From Geobacteraceae bacterium (GTDB taxonomy: Bacteria; Desulfobacterota; Desulfuromonadia; Geobacterales; Geobacteraceae), in NCBI GenBank assembly GCA_024281055.1, contig JAMXLF010000047.1, positions 1 through 48,604 of the forward strand: a stretch of DNA of 48,604 nucleotides, read 5' to 3'. The notes under the pieces are model-generated. The model was not told the origin of the DNA. It saw only the letters and a list, made by a program, of their open reading frames with translations, and made no database searches. Numbering within the stretch: the first letter of the stretch is position 1; every line of letters begins with the position of its first letter. Made by a program: the position numbers and the translations under genes. Below are positions 17,475-26,400 of the stretch, one piece after another.

Positions 17475-19403
17475 CTATGAGGACCGCTCCTTCTCCCGCC
17501 GGTCTGCGTTCATGGTCCTGATGAGGTGTCTAAGGGTTCGCAATTCATCGGACGACAATTTCCGGTCACGATAGACAGCCCCGCAATACATGGCGACAAA
17601 ACGGTCGACAGCGGGATTCCCTATGGCCGCGGCCAACTCCAGCAGACCGGTGGCAGGTGTGGTTTCGACCCGGAACCGTTTCCGTGCCACGGCAAGAAAT
17701 TGCGCCACGAGCCTTTCTTCCCGGGAAAACCGCCGCTTTGTTCTGGCGGCGGGAATAAGGCCGATTGCCACAAGCGGAACGAGCCACCACAGAAGAGCCG
17801 GCCGCAGACGACCGGGCAGGGCCACCCCTTTCAAACTGCTGCCGGCGGCGGTGATCACCTGCAGTTGCCGGTCCAGATCGTACGATATGACCGAGAGGTT
17901 CCAGTAGTAATTCAGGGCATCGGCATACATCTGGAGCCGCCTCATGAACCTGGCATGCAGCCTTTCGCTCCTGCCGGCAAAGTTCGCGGCAAAACTGCTC
18001 GGGTCGATTTGTATCCACCCCCGGCCGGTGATGTACGCCTCGACCCAGACATGGGCCATATCGTCACTGACGACGTAATAGCCACCGATATCGTTATACT
18101 CTCCGCCGAGATAGCCTCCCACCAGGCGGGCAGGCACACCTGCCGCACGGAGCAGGACAGCGAACGAAGAGGCAAAATACTCGCAGTGCCCCCGTTTTTC
18201 CACGAAGAGGAACTCATCGAGCGGGTCATCGCCAACCGGAAGATCTTTCGTTGCATAGTCGAGACGCTGCGCACGATAAAATTGCTCCAGCAACCGCACC
18301 TTTTCGCCTTCGTCTTTTCCCCGTTCGCCGATCCGCCTGCCAAGGACCAGCATCCGCTCCGGCACCCGGGGTGGCAACCGGAGATAAAAAGCGCTGTCGA
18401 TCCCCCTGGAGACCGGTATCGTCCTGCTGATAATCGAGACGACGTCATACTTGAGACGTTTGGCCGCAACGCTGGGCAGACCGAGGACGAAGTCGGTCGC
18501 AAGAAACGCCCTTACTCCCTTGACCTGCCTGGGGATATCGAGGGCAAAGAGGTACCGGTTTCTGCTCGGTTCCGGATAGATGGTCTGCCGGACAACGTGT
18601 CCCCGCACCGCGCCGGGCACTTCCCCCGCCGGCACCGCCGTCCTTGCCCACGTACTGCCGTCGAAGGTATTGAGCACGATACCGCGCCAGTAGAGCTCGT
18701 TTTGGGGCAATCTTTCGCAGGTTGCCCGAAAGACGATACTGCGTGCCTCTCCGATGCTTGCGGCGCTGCCGGGGCGCACGCTCTCGGCAAAACCGACCTC
18801 TTTCTTCCCCGCCACATTGAGGAATCCCCAGAGCGGATACTGGGTCCGGGGAAGAATGGCAAAAAAGAGGAACATGAGCGGAACCGCGCCGGCAGGCATG
18901 ATGGCGGCCACGGAGAGAATCTTGCCGAGGCCGGGACGGGAGACCGACAGAGAAGCATCCGCCTGGTAGAAGGTGAGGATAACCAGCGCGAAGGCAATCA
19001 GCACGAGCATGACCATGAGAAAGACGAGAAAGGCGGCGCTCAGACTGAAAAGGGATGAACTCGCCAGGGCGAAGAGGGACAGGGCGAATATCTGCAGGTA
19101 GTGGCGGGGAGTCTTCTCTCCCGCGAGTCGTACTGCAAGGAAGACGACGAGGAGATTGACCGCCGGTCCCACCAGGTTGTCACGATGGAACTGGAGGAAG
19201 TAGTAGCCGAAAAAGAGGAGTGCGGCGCCGGTGAATACCCAGGACGCGGGCCGCCGCCCCGTCCGGTCGGCCGCGATGCCGGCGAAGAAGGCCGCGGGAA
19301 AGACCACAAGGGAAAGCGGGTCGAGATACGGGCAGAGAGGGAAAAAGCCCAGCAGCGCCGTCCCGTAGCCGAGTATGTCAAGTACCGCTCTAATCCTGAT
19401 CAT
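17475..19403 (-). CDS. Transglutaminase-like membrane protein (TgpA type)
   Basis: About 642 residues. The N-terminal third has some five or six transmembrane helices. A periplasmic region and a transglutaminase core follow, with catalytic Cys in K-R-G-H-C-E-Y-F-A, His in A-H-V-W-V-E-A-Y and Asp in I-Q-I-D-P-S-S. Another transmembrane helix lies near residue 550 ([10 protein letters not shown]). It is the third member of a moxR-DUF58-tgpA operon, a widespread set whose substrate is still unclear. ATG 19403 overlaps the DUF58 stop by 14 bases; a TTG 18 bases upstream is an alternative. Confidence 0.9.
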   Translation of the reverse strand: MIRIRAVLDILGYGTALLGFFPLCPYLDPLSLVVFPAAFFAGIAADRTGRRPASWVFTGAALLFFGYYFLQFHRDNLVGPAVNLLVVFLAVRLAGEKTPRHYLQIFALSLFALASSSLFSLSAAFLVFLMVMLVLIAFALVILTFYQADASLSVSRPGLGKILSVAAIMPAGAVPLMFLFFAILPRTQYPLWGFLNVAGKKEVGFAESVRPGSAASIGEARSIVFRATCERLPQNELYWRGIVLNTFDGSTWARTAVPAGEVPGAVRGHVVRQTIYPEPSRNRYLFALDIPRQVKGVRAFLATDFVLGLPSVAAKRLKYDVVSIISRTIPVSRGIDSAFYLRLPPRVPERMLVLGRRIGERGKDEGEKVRLLEQFYRAQRLDYATKDLPVGDDPLDEFLFVEKRGHCEYFASSFAVLLRAAGVPARLVGGYLGGEYNDIGGYYVVSDDMAHVWVEAYITGRGWIQIDPSSFAANFAGRSERLHARFMRRLQMYADALNYYWNLSVISYDLDRQLQVITAAGSSLKGVALPGRLRPALLWWLVPLVAIGLIPAARTKRRFSREERLVAQFLAVARKRFRVETTPATGLLELAAAIGNPAVDRFVAMYCGAVYRDRKLSSDELRTLRHLIRTMNADRREKERSS

Positions 19404-20292
19404 ACACTGCAAGTTCCCCAAGGAGCCTGAGCCTGTGGGGCCGTGACACTGCCGGGGCGATCAGACGGCCCCCCAGGCGAAGACCTACCGGGTGGTTCGT
19501 CCGGATAAGCCGGTTTACCATGAAGGCGGCACAGGCGAGGTTTCCCTCGATATCGCGGCCCGCGAACGCCTCGACGTCGAGGACGACCGGTTCCTGGGCC
19601 GTTGCGGTCAACTCTTTGACCTTGAGGGCCTCATGCCGCGCCGAAAGTCGCCAGTGGATGAGCTTGAGTGGCTCCCCACCGCTGTAGTCGGAGATTTTCG
19701 CCATCTCCCCCTCGTAGCCCTTGATGGCTGTGGAGAGGAGGCCGCTCTCTGCGGCATGGGCCCCATCCCCCGCAACGGGACATGGGGCCGGCGCGGGGAA
19801 AACGACCACCTGGTGATCGATGGCGAGGCGAGTGCAGCGGACGAAAAAATTGACGGGAAAGGGGGAGCAGATTTCGGCCGTCGCGATATGCGTTCGCCCC
19901 CGCTCCGGGAACCGCACGATCACCGCGCGTCTCTCCCCCCCCCGCCGGTCGAGGAGATGAAAGCTGGCGGTCGTGCCGCAGACTCGCGCTGTGAGCAGGA
20001 ACGAGGGAAGTCGCTTGCGGTTTGCCAGGCGGACCGTGACGAGAGTATCGAGGCCGCGGTAAATCTCGTCTGGCACGTCGAGCCGCGCGTCCAGCCCCCG
20101 GATATTCAGCCAGCCGAGAACCCCCGACAGGGCCATGAAGCCGAGGAGCGCGGAGACGACGAGGAACAGGAGATTGTTCCCCGTATTGACGGCGGCGAAG
20201 CCGAGGAGCAGCGTCAGGACGATGTAGAAGGCCCCCGCCCGGGTGATGGTCAGGCCAGCGGAACCGGGATATTTTCGAGGATCGAGCCGAAT
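19390..20292 (-). CDS. DUF58 protein, probably started at an ATT codon
   Basis: DUF58 proteins are membrane-anchored partners of MoxR ATPases. The core motif [19 protein letters not shown] is present. The two family N-terminal helices ([11 protein letters not shown] and [13 protein letters not shown]) lie upstream of the first ATG (20136), so that ATG is too late. No ATG, GTG or TTG lies in frame between the helices and well into moxR. An ATT at 20292..20290 sits four bases after GGAGG and gives 300 residues beginning (M)-R-L-D-P-R-K-Y-P-G, a sensible N-terminus. The coding region is firm; the start codon is inference. It overlaps the end of moxR by 43 bases. Confidence 0.8.
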   Translation of the reverse strand: MRLDPRKYPGSAGLTITRAGAFYIVLTLLLGFAAVNTGNNLLFLVVSALLGFMALSGVLGWLNIRGLDARLDVPDEIYRGLDTLVTVRLANRKRLPSFLLTARVCGTTASFHLLDRRGGERRAVIVRFPERGRTHIATAEICSPFPVNFFVRCTRLAIDHQVVVFPAPAPCPVAGDGAHAAESGLLSTAIKGYEGEMAKISDYSGGEPLKLIHWRLSARHEALKVKELTATAQEPVVLDVEAFAGRDIEGNLACAAFMVNRLIRTNHPVGLRLGGRLIAPAVSRPHRLRLLGELAVYDQD

Positions 20293-21200
20293 AGTTCCTC
20301 CGTGTCGAGGCTTTCGTTCTCCGCCCGGCAGACGAGACGGTGGGAGCTGACCGGCACGGCCACCTCCTTCACGTCCTCGGGCATGACATAGTCCCGCCCC
20401 TGCAGATAGGCGTTGGTCCGGGCGGCGTCCGCAACGTTGATCCCTCCCCGGGTGGAGATTCCGGAGAGGACAAACGGGTTGGCACGGGTCGCGGCAACGA
20501 TGGCGTAAATGTAATCGGTCACCTTCTCCGACAGAAAGACCTGTTCCCTGATGGCGCGCCGGGCCTCAAGGACGTCCTCGCCCCCGACGAGTGGCGGGAT
20601 GTTCTTGATGTCGTCGCGGATGCTCCCGTACCTGATGATCGACTTCTCGATATCCTCCGGCGGATAGCCGATGCCGGTCCTGATGAGAAACCGGTCCAGC
20701 TGTGACTCCGGCAGGGGATAGGTACCCACCTGCTCCATGGGGTTCTGGGTGGCAATCACCAGGAACGGCTCGGGGAGGGAGTAGGTCACTCCTTCCACGG
20801 TGACCCGACGCTCCTCCATCGCCTCCAGCAGGGCGCTCTGGGTCTTGGGCATGGCGCGGTTTATCTCGTCCACGAGGACGATGTTGTTGAAGATCGGCCC
20901 CTTGATGAAACGGAAGCGGTTCTCCTCCCGGTTGAAGATGGAGAGCCCGGTGATGTCGGAGGGGAGAAGGTCGCTCGTGCACTGGACCCGGCCGAACGAG
21001 AGGCCGAGCGCACCGGAGAGTGCCAGGGCCAGGGTGGTCTTGCCAAGCCCGGGGATATCCTCGAGAAGGATGTGTCCGCCGGAGAGAAGGGCAATGAGGG
21101 CGAGCCGGACCGCCCGCACCTTTCCCTTCAGGTAGGTGGCGGCCAGGGTGTCGATCACGTTGAGCATTTCGTCGCGCTTTGGAAGATCCAATGGTTTCAT
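20250..21200 (-). CDS. MoxR-family AAA+ ATPase
   Basis: A 316-residue AAA+ chaperone-like ATPase. It has Walker A in E-D-I-P-G-L-G-K-T-T, Walker B in L-V-D-E-I-N-R-A, the sensor segment I-A-T-Q-N-P-M-E-Q-V-G-T-Y-P-L-P-E-S-Q-L with the arginine finger region D-R-F-L-I-R, and a C-terminal lid. MoxR proteins act with DUF58/VWA partners to mature or regulate other complexes; here DUF58 and a transglutaminase follow in the same operon. ATG 21200 is chosen because GGAG lies six bases upstream and the product starts M-K-P-L-D-L. Confidence 0.93.
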   Translation of the reverse strand: MKPLDLPKRDEMLNVIDTLAATYLKGKVRAVRLALIALLSGGHILLEDIPGLGKTTLALALSGALGLSFGRVQCTSDLLPSDITGLSIFNREENRFRFIKGPIFNNIVLVDEINRAMPKTQSALLEAMEERRVTVEGVTYSLPEPFLVIATQNPMEQVGTYPLPESQLDRFLIRTGIGYPPEDIEKSIIRYGSIRDDIKNIPPLVGGEDVLEARRAIREQVFLSEKVTDYIYAIVAATRANPFVLSGISTRGGINVADAARTNAYLQGRDYVMPEDVKEVAVPVSSHRLVCRAENESLDTEELFGSILENIPVPLA

Positions 21201-21314
21201 CGCTCTCCTTTCGAATACCCGGTCAGAATAGGTAAGTGTATCACAGAAGGCCATCCGGCTGGCAACAGATAATCTGCGACAATGGCGGGATGCGGTTTGA
21301 TCGCTCCAAACAGC

Positions 21315-21343
21315 TTCACATTTGACACCATTGCTGATAGTAT
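21315..21343 (+). promoter_or_regulatory. Possible promoter of thrC
   Basis: TTCACA (21315-21320) and TAGTAT (21338-21343) are 17 bases apart. A perfect TTGACA also occurs at 21322 but has no good -10 at proper spacing. A GGGGG/CCCCC hairpin (21354-21365) lies in the leader. Confidence 0.4.
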
Positions 21344-21399
21344 AGGTTTTTTACGGGGGTTCCCCCGCACATCCCTCTGCAAACCGGAGAAAAGATACC

Positions 21400-22785
21400 A
21401 TGCGTTACATCAGCACGCGGGGACAAATCAGCCCCATCGGCTTCAAGGACGCGGTGATGATGGGGCTTGCCACCGACGGCGGCCTCCTGTTGCCGGAACG
21501 GATCCCGACCGTCAGCCGGGAAGAGCTCGCGGTCTGGCAGGAGCTTCCCTACCGGGAGCTCGCCTTCCGGGTCATTTCCCTGTTCGCCACCGATATCCCC
21601 GCGGACGACCTGAAACGCCTCATTGATCGCTCCTACGACAGCTTCGAGCACAAGGAGATCACCCCCGTGGTCCGGGAGGACGGGATCTACATCCTGGAGC
21701 TGTTCCACGGGCCGACCCTCGCCTTCAAGGACGTGGCCCTTCAGCTCCTGGGCAACCTCTTCGAGTACCTCCTCAGGGAACGGGGCCAGCGGATGAACAT
21801 CGTCGGCGCCACCTCCGGCGACACCGGCAGCGCCGCCATCTGCGGGGTGAGGGGCAAGGAGAACATCAACATCTTCATCCTCCACCCCCACGGCAAGACC
21901 TCGCCGATCCAGGCCCGCCAGATGACCACTGTGCTTGACGCCAACGTCCACAACATCGCCGTGGAGGGAACCTTCGACGACTGCCAGAATATCGTCAAGG
22001 CGCTGTTCAACGACCTCGCCTTCAAAGAAAAATACGCCCTTGGAGCGGTGAACTCCATCAACTGGGCGCGGGTCCTGGCCCAGGTGGTCTACTATTTCTA
22101 CGCCTGGTTCCGGGTAGCCGACGCCGGCGGCAGCGAAATAGTCTTCTCGGTTCCCACCGGCAATTTCGGCGACATCTTCGCCGGCTACGTGGCGAAACGG
22201 ATGGGGCTCCCAATCAGGCGGCTCCTGCTGGCCACCAACGAGAACAACATCCTCACCCGCTTCATCACCGACGGCGACTACTCCGTCGGCCAGGTGGTGC
22301 AAACCGTTTCCCCTTCCATGGATATCCAGGTCGCCTCCAACTTCGAGCGCTATCTCTACTACCTCTTCGACGAGGACCCGGCCCGGGTGCGCAATGCCTT
22401 TGCCCAGCTGGCCGGCGCCGGGCGCATCGACTTCACCCCCCAGGAGCTGGCCCGGGTCCGGGAGGAGTTCTCCTCCCGCTCGGTCAACCAGGAGGATACC
22501 CTGGCGATCATCGCCTCGTTCCGGGAAAAGACCGGCTACCTCCTCGACCCCCACACGGCAGTGGGCGTAAAGGCGGCGCTCGAATGCACCGGCCGCGACG
22601 AAACCCCGGTCTGCCTCGCCACCGCCCATCCGGCCAAGTTCGGCGAGGCGGTCGAGCGGGCCACCGGCATCGCCCCTCCCTACCCGCCCGCCCTGTCCGG
22701 GATCGAGAAGCTCCCGACCCGCTGCGCGCTCATGGAGGCGGACCTGGCCAAGGTCAAGGCATTCATTGAGGAAAAGGCCCGCTGA
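21400..22785 (+). CDS. thrC: Threonine synthase
   Basis: This PLP enzyme converts O-phosphohomoserine to threonine. The 461-residue protein begins with the family hallmark Y-I-S-T-R-G and has G-L-A-T-D-G-G-L-L-L-P. The cofactor lysine is in H-G-P-T-L-A-F-K-D (about residue 110), followed by A-T-S-G-D-T-G-S-A-A and the phosphate-binding S-V-P-T-G-N-F-G-D. Its pathway partner hom lies 1 kb away on the opposite strand, so the two are not co-transcribed. GGAG precedes the ATG by ten bases. An intrinsic terminator overlaps the stop codon. Confidence 0.96.
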   Translation: MRYISTRGQISPIGFKDAVMMGLATDGGLLLPERIPTVSREELAVWQELPYRELAFRVISLFATDIPADDLKRLIDRSYDSFEHKEITPVVREDGIYILELFHGPTLAFKDVALQLLGNLFEYLLRERGQRMNIVGATSGDTGSAAICGVRGKENINIFILHPHGKTSPIQARQMTTVLDANVHNIAVEGTFDDCQNIVKALFNDLAFKEKYALGAVNSINWARVLAQVVYYFYAWFRVADAGGSEIVFSVPTGNFGDIFAGYVAKRMGLPIRRLLLATNENNILTRFITDGDYSVGQVVQTVSPSMDIQVASNFERYLYYLFDEDPARVRNAFAQLAGAGRIDFTPQELARVREEFSSRSVNQEDTLAIIASFREKTGYLLDPHTAVGVKAALECTGRDETPVCLATAHPAKFGEAVERATGIAPPYPPALSGIEKLPTRCALMEADLAKVKAFIEEKAR

Positions 22786-22794
22786 GGGCCTTTT
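22772..22794 (+). terminator. Intrinsic terminator overlapping the thrC stop
   Basis: AAAAGGCCC and GGGCCTTTT pair over nine bases with loop GCTGA, which contains the thrC stop codon TGA; the second arm ends in TTTT followed by CATTTC. Confidence 0.75.
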
Positions 22795-22838
22795 CATTTC
22801 TCATCCTGTCCATGCTGTCCTGATAGATTGGCGTCACT

Positions 22839-23525
22839 ATGATTCTCGACTGGAATGACATCGACACGGTCCTTCTCGACATGGACGGCACCATCCTCGA
22901 CCGCCACTTCGACGATCACTTCTGGCTGGAGCACGTCCCGAAGCGGTACGCGGAGAAGACCGGCATGCCGCTGGAGGAGGCAAAGCCCTTCCTCTACGCC
23001 CTCTTCCGCTCCCAGGAGGAGACCCTCAACTGGACCGACCTCGACTACTGGTCGAAGCGGCTCGGCCTCGATATCCCGGTACTAAAACACGAAGTGGATC
23101 ACCTCATCGCCGTCCACCCGGGGGTGATGGAATTTATCTCCTTCCTCCGCCGTCATGGCAAGGCAATCTGGCTCGTCACCAACGCCCACGCCAAGACCCT
23201 CACCATCAAGATGCGAAAGACAAGGCTCGGCCCCTGGTTCACCGGCATCGTTTCGGCCCATGACCTTGGATTGCCCAAGGAAGATGACCGCTTCTGGGGA
23301 AAGCTGCGGGAGCGTGTCCCTTACGACCCGGCGCGGACCCTTCTCGGCGAGGACAGCGAGACCAACCTCGGCACCGCCGCCCGGTACGGCATCCGCTATC
23401 TCATCCACGTGGGGCGCTTCAGCTCGACCGCTCCCCCGGCCACATCCTCCCGCTTCACCTCGATCCATTACTTCAGCCAGCTCATTCCCCCGCCAGGCGG
23501 CACCTGCGTGAGCATACCGGACTGA
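22839..23525 (+). CDS. HAD-family phosphatase, YrfG-like (GMP/IMP nucleotidase)
   Basis: A 228-residue haloacid-dehalogenase hydrolase. Motif I is L-L-D-M-D-G-T-I-L-D, motif II is L-V-T-N-A-H, a conserved Lys occurs in L-P-K-E-D, and motif IV is L-L-G-E-D-S-E. The patterns D-T-V-L-L-D-M-D-G-T, T-L-N-W followed by L-D-Y-W-S, L-G-L-D-I, T-N-A-H and P-K-E-D run in the same order and spacing as in E. coli YrfG, reported as a GMP/IMP nucleotidase. The substrate is carried over from that likeness. It lies 53 bases after thrC, but a terminator separates them. Confidence 0.85.
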   Translation: MILDWNDIDTVLLDMDGTILDRHFDDHFWLEHVPKRYAEKTGMPLEEAKPFLYALFRSQEETLNWTDLDYWSKRLGLDIPVLKHEVDHLIAVHPGVMEFISFLRRHGKAIWLVTNAHAKTLTIKMRKTRLGPWFTGIVSAHDLGLPKEDDRFWGKLRERVPYDPARTLLGEDSETNLGTAARYGIRYLIHVGRFSSTAPPATSSRFTSIHYFSQLIPPPGGTCVSIPD

Positions 23526-23540
23526 CCTAGAGCAATAGTG

Positions 23541-23717
23541 GAGAGGAGTTGGCGGAGTCTCGGGAGTGGAGCGAAGAGAACGGGCGGCGAGCGGACACTC
23601 GCCCGCTGTGGCAGATGGGGAGATCGCTGCCCACATCGCATAAGCCCTAACGAAGAGGAAGGCGGTAAAGGTCCGCGGCCCGGGATCGAGCGCAACGGAC
23701 GAGGCTCCGCCAACTCC
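23541..23717. repeat. Long inverted-repeat element after the HAD gene
   Basis: GAGTTGGCGGAG plus CTCG near 23541-23558 is matched by its reverse complement at 23699-23716 with one difference. The 140-base interior contains a smaller GCGAG/CTCGC hairpin. There is no convincing coding content. It looks like another dispersed structured repeat, different in sequence from the one at 2708. Confidence 0.65.
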
Positions 23718-23742
23718 GTGTTGCACTCCGTTCTCATAAGAC

Positions 23743-23778
23743 AAAAAAGGCAGATGCCTCAGCGGCACCTGCCTTTTT
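23743..23778. terminator. Bidirectional terminator between the HAD gene and hom
   Basis: AAAAAAGGCAG...CTGCCTTTTT forms a stem extended inward by TGCC/GGCA around loop TCAGC. T-runs follow on both strands, so it can serve the convergent genes on each side. Confidence 0.88.
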
Positions 23779-23813
23779 CATTCCTCCGCAGCTACTTTCG
23801 GCTCCTTAGAAAA

Positions 23814-25124
23814 TCACTCCAGGTTATCCTCGATCCTGATGAAATTCGTCTTCTCCCGGACGATGTCGAAGGCGTCGATCTCCGCCAGGGCGCCCAGGAT
23901 GTCCTGCTCCCGCGCCTCGTGGGTCATGATGACGATGGACACCGTCTCCTCTTCGCTCCGTCCCTTCTGGATCATCGACTCGATGCTGATGGCGAACCTG
24001 CCGAGCACCGTGGAGATCCGCGCCAGCACCCCCGGCCGGTCGACGACGCTGAAGCGGAGGTAGTACTTGCTGACGATCTCCCCCATCGGCTTGATGGCAA
24101 GGGTCTTGATCCGCTCGTCCAGGTAGCCGAGGGGCGCCATGCGCCGGTCGATGCCGGCGACGATGTTGCGGGCGATGTCCATCACGTCGCCGGCCACGGC
24201 ACTGGCGGTCGGGTCCATCCCCGCCCCGCGACCGTAGAGCATTACCGGTCCGACGAAATCGCCGGTAAGCCGGATGGCGTTGAAGGCGCCGTTCACGTCG
24301 GCAAGGGGATAGTTGACCGGGATCATGGTGGGATGGACCCGGGCCTCGATCCGCTCGCCGTCCCGCTTGCCGATGGCGAGGAGCTTGATCCGGTAGCCGA
24401 AATCCCTCGCAAAGTTGATATCCACCGCGGAAATGGCGCTGATTCCCTCCGTGTAGATGTCCGCAAACGCGACCCGGGTGCCGAAGCAGAGGGAGAGGAG
24501 GATGCAGAGCTTGTGGGCGGTGTCGATCCCCTCGATGTCGAAGGTAGGGTCAGCCTCGGCGTAGCCGAGTTCCTGGGCCTTTTTCAGCACGGCGGCGAAT
24601 TCGGCGCCGTCCCGGGTCATCTTGGTGAGGATGTAGTTGCAGGTGCCGTTGAGGATGCCGAGAACGGTAGTGAAGTTGTTCCCGGCCATGTTCCCGCGGA
24701 TGGCAGAGAGGACCGGAATGCCTCCGCCCACCGCCGCCTCGTAGAGGACCTCAACGCCGTTACTGGCTGCGGCCTCATAGATCTCCTCGCCGTGCACCGC
24801 CAGGAGCGCCTTATTGGCGGTGACGATATGCTTGCCATTGGCGATGGCTTTGAGCACGAAGGTTTTGGCCGGCACGTAGCCGCCGATCAGTTCGATGACG
24901 ATGGCGATGTCGGGATCGTTCAGCACCTCGTTGGCATCGGTGGTCAGCACGCCGGGAGGGACCGGCACGCCCCGGTCGGTGGTGATGTCCAGGTCAGCGA
25001 TCTTCTTGAGAACGAGCCGCGCCCCCAGTTTCTCTTCTATGAGCTGGCCGTTCTTCGCCAGCAGCTTCACGACCCCGGCACCGATGGTGCCAAAGCCGAT
25101 CAGGCCGATTTGTATCTCTTTCAT
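23814..25124 (-). CDS. hom: Homoserine dehydrogenase
   Basis: This enzyme reduces aspartate semialdehyde to homoserine, the branch point to threonine and methionine. The 436-residue protein is of normal length. It has the nucleotide-binding G-F-G-T-I-G-A-G near residue 10, the V-T-A-N-K-A-L-L-A motif, the substrate region E-A-A-V-G-G-G-I-P with G-I-L-N-G-T-C-N-Y-I and E-A-D-P-T-F-D-I-E-G-I-D, and a C-terminal ACT domain (about 350-430, R-P-G-V-L-A) that usually mediates feedback by threonine. ATG 25124 has GAGGG close by and gives the family length; an ATG 18 bases upstream lacks a ribosome-binding site. Confidence 0.95.
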   Translation of the reverse strand: MKEIQIGLIGFGTIGAGVVKLLAKNGQLIEEKLGARLVLKKIADLDITTDRGVPVPPGVLTTDANEVLNDPDIAIVIELIGGYVPAKTFVLKAIANGKHIVTANKALLAVHGEEIYEAAASNGVEVLYEAAVGGGIPVLSAIRGNMAGNNFTTVLGILNGTCNYILTKMTRDGAEFAAVLKKAQELGYAEADPTFDIEGIDTAHKLCILLSLCFGTRVAFADIYTEGISAISAVDINFARDFGYRIKLLAIGKRDGERIEARVHPTMIPVNYPLADVNGAFNAIRLTGDFVGPVMLYGRGAGMDPTASAVAGDVMDIARNIVAGIDRRMAPLGYLDERIKTLAIKPMGEIVSKYYLRFSVVDRPGVLARISTVLGRFAISIESMIQKGRSEEETVSIVIMTHEAREQDILGALAEIDAFDIVREKTNFIRIEDNLE

Positions 25125-25231
25125 ATTCCCTCGCAGAATCATTGGATGGGTGATTTCTTCAAACAAAAAGGTTGAATCGTGTGCGGCAGATTTCGAAGAC
25201 TTCTAAACCTCTTAGAAACCCCAGACGAATG

Positions 25232-25303
25232 GGATGAATGCGGATGACACCGAAAAACCGGAGAGGACTTGTGTTGTATCTGCGTTTATCTGTGTGCATC
25301 CGA
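25232..25303. repeat. Intergenic repeat containing TTTATCTGTG
   Basis: The gap between hom and nusB holds GGATG-type ends (near 25232 and 25303) around a segment with TATCTGCGTTTATCTGTG. A related TTTATCTGTGGC motif occurs in the inverted repeat at 29442-29540. It is likely a degraded copy of the same element. Confidence 0.4.
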
Positions 25304-25334
25304 GTTTCAATAGATTGTGGCAATCCCTGTTGCG

Positions 25335-25757
25335 CTAAACCTGCCCCTCTTTGTCGGGAATGGTCGAGGCGACCTCGTCGAGAATGCCGTTGACGAAGGC
25401 GGGGGAATCCTCGGTGCCGAACTTCTTCGCCACCTCGATCGCTTCGTTGATGGTGACGTTCTTAGGTATGTCCGGACGGAAGAGCAGTTCGTACACCGCC
25501 AGCCGCAGGATGCTGAGGTCCACCCGGGCCATGCGGCCGAGGGCCCAGTTCTTTGATTTTGCCTCGATCGCCCCGTCGATGGCCGCCAGATTGGCGACCA
25601 CTCCGGCCACCAGGTCCTCGGCGAAGACGCGCACATTGCCGGGTGCCCGAGTATTGTCCCGGAAGAGCTGCAGGGCTTCCCGCTGCTCAAGCGGGTTGAT
25701 ATCCAGCGAGTAGAGCATCTGCAGCGCCAGCTCCCGTCCTTCCCTGCGCACTCCCAC
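25335..25757 (-). CDS. nusB: Transcription antitermination protein NusB
   Basis: NusB with NusE (S10) binds boxA RNA and supports antitermination on rRNA operons. The 140-residue protein begins [13 protein letters not shown] (basic RNA-binding helix). It has the conserved [11 protein letters not shown], the [12 protein letters not shown] motif and F-V-N-G-I-L-D. It starts with GTG, overlapping the last base of the ribH stop. This is the common ribH-nusB order. Confidence 0.96.
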   Translation of the reverse strand: MGVRREGRELALQMLYSLDINPLEQREALQLFRDNTRAPGNVRVFAEDLVAGVVANLAAIDGAIEAKSKNWALGRMARVDLSILRLAVYELLFRPDIPKNVTINEAIEVAKKFGTEDSPAFVNGILDEVASTIPDKEGQV

Positions 25758-26224
25758 TATTTCAGCTCCTTGAACAGGTTGGCGGTCTCGATGGCGGTCA
25801 TAGCCGCATCGAACCCCTTGTTGCCGGCCTTGGTCCCGGCGCGCTCCACCGCCTGCTCGATGGTGTCGGTGGTAAGAACGCCGAAGGCGATGGGCACGCC
25901 GCTCGCCATGGATGCATGGGCCACCCCTTTGGCTACCTCGGCCGCCACGTAATCGAAATGGGGCGTGGCGCCCCGAATCACGGCACCGAGGCAGATGACG
26001 GCATCGTACTTTTTCCCGTCCGCCAGCCGCTGGGCGGCCAGGGGAATCTCGAACGAGCCGGGCACCCGGACGACGTCGATGTTCTTGTCCGCCGCGCCGT
26101 GGCGGACCAGGGCATCCACCGCCCCCTCCAGCAGGCGCTCGGAAATGAAGCTGTTGAAACGGCTGACGACGATGCCGAACTTCAGCCCGGCAGCGTCCAG
26201 TTTCCCCTCAATATACTTGGGCAT
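25757..26224 (-). CDS. ribH: 6,7-dimethyl-8-ribityllumazine synthase
   Basis: RibH condenses the pyrimidine and the four-carbon unit made by RibBA, and usually forms a 60-mer shell or pentamers. The 155-residue protein has [32 protein letters not shown] (phosphate and substrate binding, catalytic His) and [11 protein letters not shown] 26224 has GGAGG seven bases upstream. It follows ribBA after a repeat-filled gap and is coupled to nusB. Confidence 0.97.
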   Translation of the reverse strand: MPKYIEGKLDAAGLKFGIVVSRFNSFISERLLEGAVDALVRHGAADKNIDVVRVPGSFEIPLAAQRLADGKKYDAVICLGAVIRGATPHFDYVAAEVAKGVAHASMASGVPIAFGVLTTDTIEQAVERAGTKAGNKGFDAAMTAIETANLFKELK

Positions 26225-26276
26225 ACAAAACCTCCTTGTCACTTCACTTAAGTAAATCACGACATGTAAAAACTCC

Positions 26277-26383
26277 CTCCCCCTTGATGGGGGAGGGTCG
26301 GGGAGAGGGTGAGATCAGGCTTTTAATTCCGCCGCGATTTCCCCCTCCCCCTCGCCCCCTCCCACCAGGGGAGGGGGAATAAC
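26277..26383. repeat. C/G-run inverted repeat between ribBA and ribH
   Basis: CTCCCCC/GGGGGAG units and a longer pairing of GGGGGAGGG (left) with CCCTCCCC-type runs (right) occupy nearly the whole ribBA-ribH gap. It is the same style as the elements near 4563, 31550 and 44503. Confidence 0.65.
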
Positions 26384-26400
26384 TATTGGGAAGCGTAGTA

